Shown: positions 6,019-9,391 of the stretch, one piece after another | How the letters are laid out: each line of letters begins with the position of its first letter | Numbering within the stretch: position 1 is the stretch's first letter | Source of the DNA: Candidatus Hydrogenedentota bacterium | GTDB taxonomy: Bacteria > Hydrogenedentota > Hydrogenedentia > Hydrogenedentales > CAITNO01 | Reading direction: 5' to 3' | Assembly: GCA_903822375.1 (NCBI GenBank) | Contig: CAIJOU010000491.1 | Span: forward strand, 1-9,391 | Length of the DNA: 9,391 nt | Notes under the pieces: generated by a model | Database searches by the model: none | Told to the model about the DNA's origin: nothing | The model's input: only the letters and a program-made list of their open reading frames with translations | Program-made: the position numbers and the translations under genes

Positions 6019-6702
6019 CTCCAGCGCCTTTTTCACCGCCGCCGCCACGGTCTTTCCCTGCACCTCTTTCCCTTCCTGGGCAAAATGCACCCCATCCTTG
6101 GAGTAATACTCCGGCTTGTCGATGGACAATGCATACAGGTCATCAATCGGTATCCCTGCCTGCGTGACCTTTTCGGCGGCGATTCTGTTGCGTTCCGCGA
6201 CCCGCGGCTGGTCCGACCCCATGGACGACCCGGACTGCACCGGCGTTGTGGTGGCCCAAACCAGTTTCGCGCCCTGCCCCTCCTCCTTAAGCACCTTGAG
6301 CAGCTTGTCGAAGGCCTCGGCGTATTGCGCCTCGGTGTAACCCCAGCCGTGCAGGCCGTGATTAAAGTGAATCACACTGAACTGGTACTGCTTCACCACC
6401 AGTTCGAGTTCCTGGAAGAACACCGGGTCACAGATGCTGCGTGACGTGGTGAAGCGGCCCCAGTACACCGCGTCGCCCATTTCCCGCTCCACAAGCGGGA
6501 AATAGCCCTGCACGATGGAATCGCCGATGAGCAGCACGCGCGGCTTGTCGGTCTTGTCGGCATGGGTGAACCAGACATCGCACCATTCAATGGCCTCCCG
6601 TTTCAGGCCGGATGCCGAAGCCGGGTCGTCGGCCCAGGCGGTGAGGCCCAGGAAGACCAAAGCGAGGGTTAGGCAGAGTGTGTGAATGGTGATGCGCTTC
6701 AT
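6013..6702 (-). CDS. Exported SGNH/GDSL-family hydrolase (probable esterase)
   Basis: A 229-residue secreted hydrolase. Residues 1-24 are a Sec signal peptide (MKR, then hydrophobic to AWA, cleavage likely before DDP). Block I is LLIGDSIVQGY with nucleophile Ser62; Gly82 in YWGRFTTSRS is the likely oxyanion glycine; the block III region is HFNHGLHGW with Asn114; block V is SKDGVHF with Asp203 and His206, completing the triad. Relatives deacetylate sugars or polysaccharides, but the substrate is not fixed by sequence. The gene is divergent from the sialidase, which makes O-acetyl esters on sialylated or other glycans a reasonable guess. The ATG at 6700-6702 has a GGAGGT-type site (complement of 6708-6713) five bases away. 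It converges on the SOUL gene, 119 nt apart. Confidence 0.88.
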   Translation of the reverse strand: MKRITIHTLCLTLALVFLGLTAWADDPASASGLKREAIEWCDVWFTHADKTDKPRVLLIGDSIVQGYFPLVEREMGDAVYWGRFTTSRSICDPVFFQELELVVKQYQFSVIHFNHGLHGWGYTEAQYAEAFDKLLKVLKEEGQGAKLVWATTTPVQSGSSMGSDQPRVAERNRIAAEKVTQAGIPIDDLYALSIDKPEYYSKDGVHFAQEGKEVQGKTVAAAVKKALEQ

Positions 6703-6792
6703 GGTGGACCTCCGTTATGGCTATTCATGCCGCGTTCTGAACTTCGTGATTCTCCCACATTCGCTGAAAGCGTTCCAGCTTGGCCTGGGCGC

Positions 6793-6860
6793 GCCGCTCT
6801 CCCGAGCGGCATATCTCCCGATGCCAATCGGGAGATTGGCGTTCCCAGGGAAAGAGCCAA
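6793..6860. repeat. Cluster of overlapping hairpins upstream of the sialidase
   Basis: Four perfect stems can be drawn. A: GCCGCTC 6793-6799 / GAGCGGC 6804-6810, loop TCCC. B: ATCTCCCGAT 6813-6822 / ATCGGGAGAT 6827-6836, loop GCCA. C: GCCAATC 6823-6829 / GATTGGC 6834-6840, loop GGGA. D: TTGGC 6836-6840 / GCCAA 6856-6860, enclosing TTCCC/GGGAA. B excludes C, and C excludes D. TCTCCCGA occurs directly repeated at 6798-6805 and 6814-6821 and inverted at 6828-6835. It could be a dispersed repeat, a regulatory RNA structure or a protein-binding site; the sequence does not decide. The remainder of 6703-6958 shows only a possible promoter at 6881-6908. Confidence 0.6.
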
Positions 6861-6880
6861 CTCAAAAAGGCGTGTCCATG

Positions 6881-6908
6881 TTCAGACCGGGTCCGCGTGT
6901 TGTACAAT
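6881..6908 (+). promoter_or_regulatory. Possible sigma-70-type promoter of the sialidase
   Basis: TACAAT at 6903-6908 matches five of six bases of the -10 consensus. TTCAGA at 6881-6886 matches four of six of the -35 consensus, with a 16-nt spacer. Transcription would start near 6915, about 45 nt before ATG 6959 and downstream of the 6793-6860 hairpins, which would then act as DNA sites rather than in this transcript. Support is modest. Confidence 0.4.
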
Positions 6909-6958
6909 CTTACCCATATTTGGCACTGCCGGATTTGAACCAAGAGAAGGGTCTATTC

Positions 6959-8110
6959 ATGGCTTCAGAAGGAATCCGCCTGTGGATGATGACATTAGTC
7001 CTCCTTGTGCTGTCCATTGCGCCCACGGCCTGCACCGCCCAGTCCTTCCAGGAGCCCTTCGCCCAAACTCCTGTCTTCGTGTCCGGTGAGGGCGGGTATG
7101 ACACCTACCGCATCCCCGCGCTGGCAGTTTCGGAGAAAGGGACCGTGCTGGCATTCTGTGAGGGCCGAAAGCGGAGTTCCTCCGACTACGGCGATATTGA
7201 CCTGTTGTTGCGGCGTAGTATGGACCACGGCCAGTCGTGGCAGCCGGTGCAGGTGGTGGTCGACGACGGGGAAAGCACCTGCGGCAATCCCTGCCCCATC
7301 GTGGATCGAAAGACGGGCGACATCGTGCTGCTGATCACGAAGAACAACGCCAACGAGCGGGAATCGCAGATCATGAAGGGCGAGGCGGCACCGCGCACGG
7401 TATGGGTGCTGCGGAGCAGTGACGACGGTGTGACCTGGTCCACGCCGGTGGATATTTCCGCACAGGTGCGCAAGGCGGACTGGCGCTGGTATGCCACGGG
7501 CCCCTGTCACGGTGTCCAGCTTGCGGACGGAAGGCTCATGGCGCCCTGCGACCACTCCATTGGGCCGAAGAAAGAAGAGATGTTTTCGCACGTAATTTAC
7601 AGCGACGACGGTGGAAAGAACTGGAGCATCGGCGGCGAACTGGAAAGCCGGACCGATGAATCCACCGTGGTCGAACTGGCCGACGGGTCACTCTATCTCA
7701 ATGCGCGCAATACCCGTGGCACGGGCCGTCGCGCCTTTGCCATCAGCCATGACCGGGGGCTCACCTGGTCCCCCGTGGCCGATGATGAGGGGCTTGTGGA
7801 ACCGGTCTGCCAGGGGAGTGCGCTGCGTATGAGCAGCCCGGCGAAAGACGGCAAGAATCGCATCGTCTTCTCCAATCCGGCGAGCACCAAACGCGAGAAC
7901 ATGACGGTCCGCATGAGCTATGACGAATGCAAGACCTGGCCCGTGTCCAAAGTCCTCTGGCCGGGCCCGGCCGCTTATTCGGATTTGGTGGCGACGGCAG
8001 ACGGCCAGGTCGGCTGTCTCTATGAACGGGGCAACAAGAACCCCTATGAATCTATCGTCTTTGCAAAATGTTCTTTGGAAGAGCTGACAGGCGGGAAAGA
8101 CAACCGGTAG
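6959..8110 (+). CDS. Exported exo-alpha-sialidase (neuraminidase), GH33
   Basis: A 383-residue sialidase releasing terminal sialic acids from glycoconjugates. Residues 1-27 are an export signal (RLWMMTLVLLVLSIAPTAC); Cys25 could be a lipid-modified Cys but the lipobox is poor. The six-bladed propeller features are clear: Arg51 in TYRIPAL, Asp76 in SDYGDIDLLLRRS (the acid/base, 25 residues after the first Arg as in Salmonella NanH), Glu234 in DESTVVEL, Arg250 in LNARN, Arg318 in MTVRMSYD and the nucleophile Tyr340 in GPAAYSDL. Asp-box-like repeats are SMDHGQSW, SSDDGVTW, SDDGGKNW, SHDRGLTW and SYDECKTW. No extra lectin domain is present. The start is ATG 6959, with AGAAGG at 6945-6950 and an 8-nt spacer. 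The frame stays open upstream to 6686 but that extension overlaps the divergent SGNH gene and hides the signal peptide. The next gene begins 40 nt downstream. Confidence 0.93.
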   Translation: MASEGIRLWMMTLVLLVLSIAPTACTAQSFQEPFAQTPVFVSGEGGYDTYRIPALAVSEKGTVLAFCEGRKRSSSDYGDIDLLLRRSMDHGQSWQPVQVVVDDGESTCGNPCPIVDRKTGDIVLLITKNNANERESQIMKGEAAPRTVWVLRSSDDGVTWSTPVDISAQVRKADWRWYATGPCHGVQLADGRLMAPCDHSIGPKKEEMFSHVIYSDDGGKNWSIGGELESRTDESTVVELADGSLYLNARNTRGTGRRAFAISHDRGLTWSPVADDEGLVEPVCQGSALRMSSPAKDGKNRIVFSNPASTKRENMTVRMSYDECKTWPVSKVLWPGPAAYSDLVATADGQVGCLYERGNKNPYESIVFAKCSLEELTGGKDNR

Positions 8111-8150
8111 CGTACTCCAGTATGAAAACCATCCGCAGCGAGGTGACACG

Positions 8151-9391
8151 ATGAAGGAATTGAACCAAGCCAAGAATGCAGTATTGCGGTCATGGGAGGC
8201 GCGCCAAGCCGAAGCTCCAAGACGAGAAGAATGCGCCTTTTTTGGAGTGCGGCGGCATCGACGCCGCTTTGGCTGGATGCAGCACTGCGACGGCTGTTTT
8301 CACAAGGCACAGAGCCAAAGCGGTGTCGGCGCTGCGCTTTGCCACCGCACTCCAAAAGAGTCACGACCGCAGGGGTTCGCAACGCTCACGTTTGCTGTTG
8401 CGCTGGCTGCCCTGCTGTGCGTTCTCCCCGCACGGGCTGCGGAGGAGAATGGGCCGGACATTGTTGTGATTGCCCAAGCGGCAAACCCACTGCCGGAGAC
8501 CCTGCCGACCATTCGGGTGGTGAAGGAAAAACTTTGGGGCCAGTACTACCCCATGGTCTCGATGTTTTTTCCGAAGGTGCCCGGCTTCACCTGTGACGCC
8601 TGGTGCTACGAGGGCGACCTCGAACTGCTGGATGCCAAGCCCCTGGAGGGCGGCGCGGTGGAAGTGAGCCATCGGGACAAGAAGAACCCCCAGACGCTGG
8701 TCATCAGCACCGTCACGCCCAGACCGGGGGCGGTGCTGGTGGAGGCGCGCGCGGTTCTTGACCCTGACGCCCCGGCGGGTTCCGTGCTTCCGGACACGCC
8801 GCCCGGATTGAATCTGTGCTGGCAGTTGCGGCATGCGTCCGGCTTTGCCAGCGCCCCCGACCCCTATCCCGATTTCGTTTCCCGCTGTTTCCTGTTCACC
8901 GCCAAGGGGGTGACCCACCTTTCAGACACCGACCGGAAGAAGATTCCGGTTCAGCCCGCGGACCATCAGTACAACAACCCGCCGTGGGTGCAGATGTACA
9001 CCCCCGTGGGCAAACCCGTTCCGGCCACCCCGGCGGATTCGTGGGCCGCCTACAGCGATGACCAGTACACGGTCCCGGTGATCGGCGCGGTGTCGCGCGA
9101 CGGGAAATACCTTGCGGCCATCGCCAACGACTCCGCCGAGAACCTGTGCCAGGCCTGGCATGACTGCATGCACAACAATCCAAAGTGGCTGCCGGAGAAC
9201 GCGCCAACGACAGAGCGGCGCTGGCGGCTGGGCATATACGCCATGCAGAACGACCCCGGGCTGCTGCTTGCTCGGGTCCATGAGGATTTTCGGAATCTTC
9301 AGATGCCGGAAGCGCCGAAAAGGCAGGGGGACTCCATCGCCTCCGCCAAGACCCTGGCCGGTTTGGACACGTGGATTCTGGTTCCCCCAAA
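8151..9391 (+). CDS. Secreted protein of unknown function, 3' part outside window; 5' end contains a palindromic element
   Basis: An open frame of 413 codons running off the right edge. I do not recognise the family. The ATG 8151 has GAGGTGA (8140-8146), an excellent ribosome site. Residues 1-29 are hydrophilic. Residues 30-69 are encoded by a palindromic repeat (8238-8357) and are Arg/Cys/His-rich with no recognisable fold. A clear Sec signal core FATLTFAVALAALLCVLP (76-93) follows, with likely cleavage at ARA-AEEN. The rest (from about 100) is a soluble, Pro/Trp-rich domain including LCWQLRHASGF, DHQYNNPPWVQMYTP, and an ANDSAENLCQAWHDCMHNNP segment near 325-344 resembling those in uncharacterised secreted proteins of Planctomycetes (recollection). 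No ATG, GTG or TTG start lies between the repeat and the signal core; ATG 8277 in the repeat loop lacks a ribosome site. No terminator separates it from the sialidase. Confidence 0.75.
   Translation, partial: MKELNQAKNAVLRSWEARQAEAPRREECAFFGVRRHRRRFGWMQHCDGCFHKAQSQSGVGAALCHRTPKESRPQGFATLTFAVALAALLCVLPARAAEENGPDIVVIAQAANPLPETLPTIRVVKEKLWGQYYPMVSMFFPKVPGFTCDAWCYEGDLELLDAKPLEGGAVEVSHRDKKNPQTLVISTVTPRPGAVLVEARAVLDPDAPAGSVLPDTPPGLNLCWQLRHASGFASAPDPYPDFVSRCFLFTAKGVTHLSDTDRKKIPVQPADHQYNNPPWVQMYTPVGKPVPATPADSWAAYSDDQYTVPVIGAVSRDGKYLAAIANDSAENLCQAWHDCMHNNPKWLPENAPTTERRWRLGIYAMQNDPGLLLARVHEDFRNLQMPEAPKRQGDSIASAKTLAGLDTWILVPP
8238..8357. repeat. 120-nt imperfect palindromic element within a 5' coding region
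   Basis: The outer arms TTTTGGAGTGCGG (8240-8252) and CCGCACTCCAAAA (8345-8357) pair perfectly over 13 bp. After one mismatch, GGCA (8254-8257) pairs with TGCC (8340-8343). An 11-nt bulge (8329-8339) precedes an inner stem of 16 positions, CGACGCCGCTTTGGCT (8259-8274) with AGCCAAAGCGGTGTCG (8313-8328), with one G-T wobble. The central loop is 8275-8312. The stretch 8238-8357 is exactly 40 codons in the frame of the host gene. I recall similar TTTTGGAGTGCGGCGG palindromes scattered in some PVC-type and Hydrogenedentota-type genomes, but a second copy is not in this window. Confidence 0.8.

Noticed and set aside
6686..6958. Upstream extension of the sialidase frame
   Set aside because: It overlaps the start of the divergent SGNH gene, runs through the hairpin cluster and places the signal peptide about 90 residues inside the protein. 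ATG 6959 has a proper ribosome site.
6995..7591. Minus-strand open frame opposite the sialidase
   Set aside because: Antisense shadow of a gene with complete GH33 motifs; no ribosome site or domain seen.
8122..8154. Ten-codon ORF whose TGA overlaps the ATG of the last gene
   Set aside because: The ATGA overlap would suit translational coupling, but the short ORF has no ribosome site and no distinctive codon content. Its last codons coincide with the ribosome site of the real gene.
8176..8596. Other + strand frames across the palindromic element (8176-8469, 8192-8596)
   Set aside because: They start within or near the repeat and end in or beside the secreted-protein coding region. The frame from 8151 alone has a strong ribosome site, a signal peptide and stays open to the window edge.
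1..9391. tRNA or rRNA genes, CRISPR arrays, insertion sequences, integrase or phage genes
   Set aside because: None seen: no spaced identical repeats, no transposase motifs and no recognisable tRNA-like fold on reading both strands.

Overview
The window is GC-rich bacterial chromosome, densely coded mostly on the + strand. It carries exported enzymes (a GH33 sialidase, an SGNH hydrolase, a signal-bearing MsrB-MsrA fusion, a membrane-anchored SOUL protein and an unrecognised secreted protein) and several palindromic intergenic elements. That mix reminds me of environmental, polysaccharide- and glycan-degrading lineages such as Hydrogenedentota, Planctomycetota or Lentisphaerota. This placement is a weak inference: no rRNA or other taxonomic marker is present.

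Layout. 1-280 (-): 5' part of a NagB/AgaI-type amino-sugar-phosphate isomerase/deaminase that runs off the left edge. 281-610: a divergent control region holding a sigma-70-like promoter (TTGATT-N18-TATAAT), a 35-codon Val/Leu-rich leader ORF (375-482), a competing antiterminator, and a 14-bp GC-rich hairpin with a U-run (511-552). Together these form a complete transcription attenuator. 611-2302 and 2283-2639 (+): ilvB and ilvN, acetohydroxyacid synthase large and small subunits, overlapping by 20 nt. 2729-3505 and 3546-4217 (+): two unrelated class I SAM methyltransferases. 4287-5240 and 5243-5893 (+): an exported MsrB-MsrA fusion and a SOUL haem-binding-family protein, 2 nt apart. 5894-6012: a convergent gap with an imperfect inverted repeat. 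6013-6702 (-): exported SGNH/GDSL hydrolase. 6703-6958: a gap with mutually exclusive hairpins and a possible promoter. 6959-8110 (+): exo-alpha-sialidase with all expected catalytic residues. 8151-9391 (+): a large secreted protein of unknown function, cut by the right edge. Its first ~70 codons contain a 120-nt imperfect palindrome read in frame.

How the parts fit. The ilvBN operon looks like E. coli acetohydroxyacid synthase I together with its ivbL leader. The leader has valine and leucine codons but no isoleucine. The enzyme has Gln where ketobutyrate-preferring isozymes have Trp. Both point to control of valine/leucine rather than isoleucine supply. The Msr/SOUL pair probably works in the cell envelope on oxidised methionine and haem. 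Sialidase, SGNH hydrolase and, more speculatively, the amino-sugar isomerase fit use of host or environmental sialylated glycans.

The two most interesting items are the ilvBN attenuator, which can be reconstructed base by base, and the palindromic element inside the 5' coding region of the last gene.
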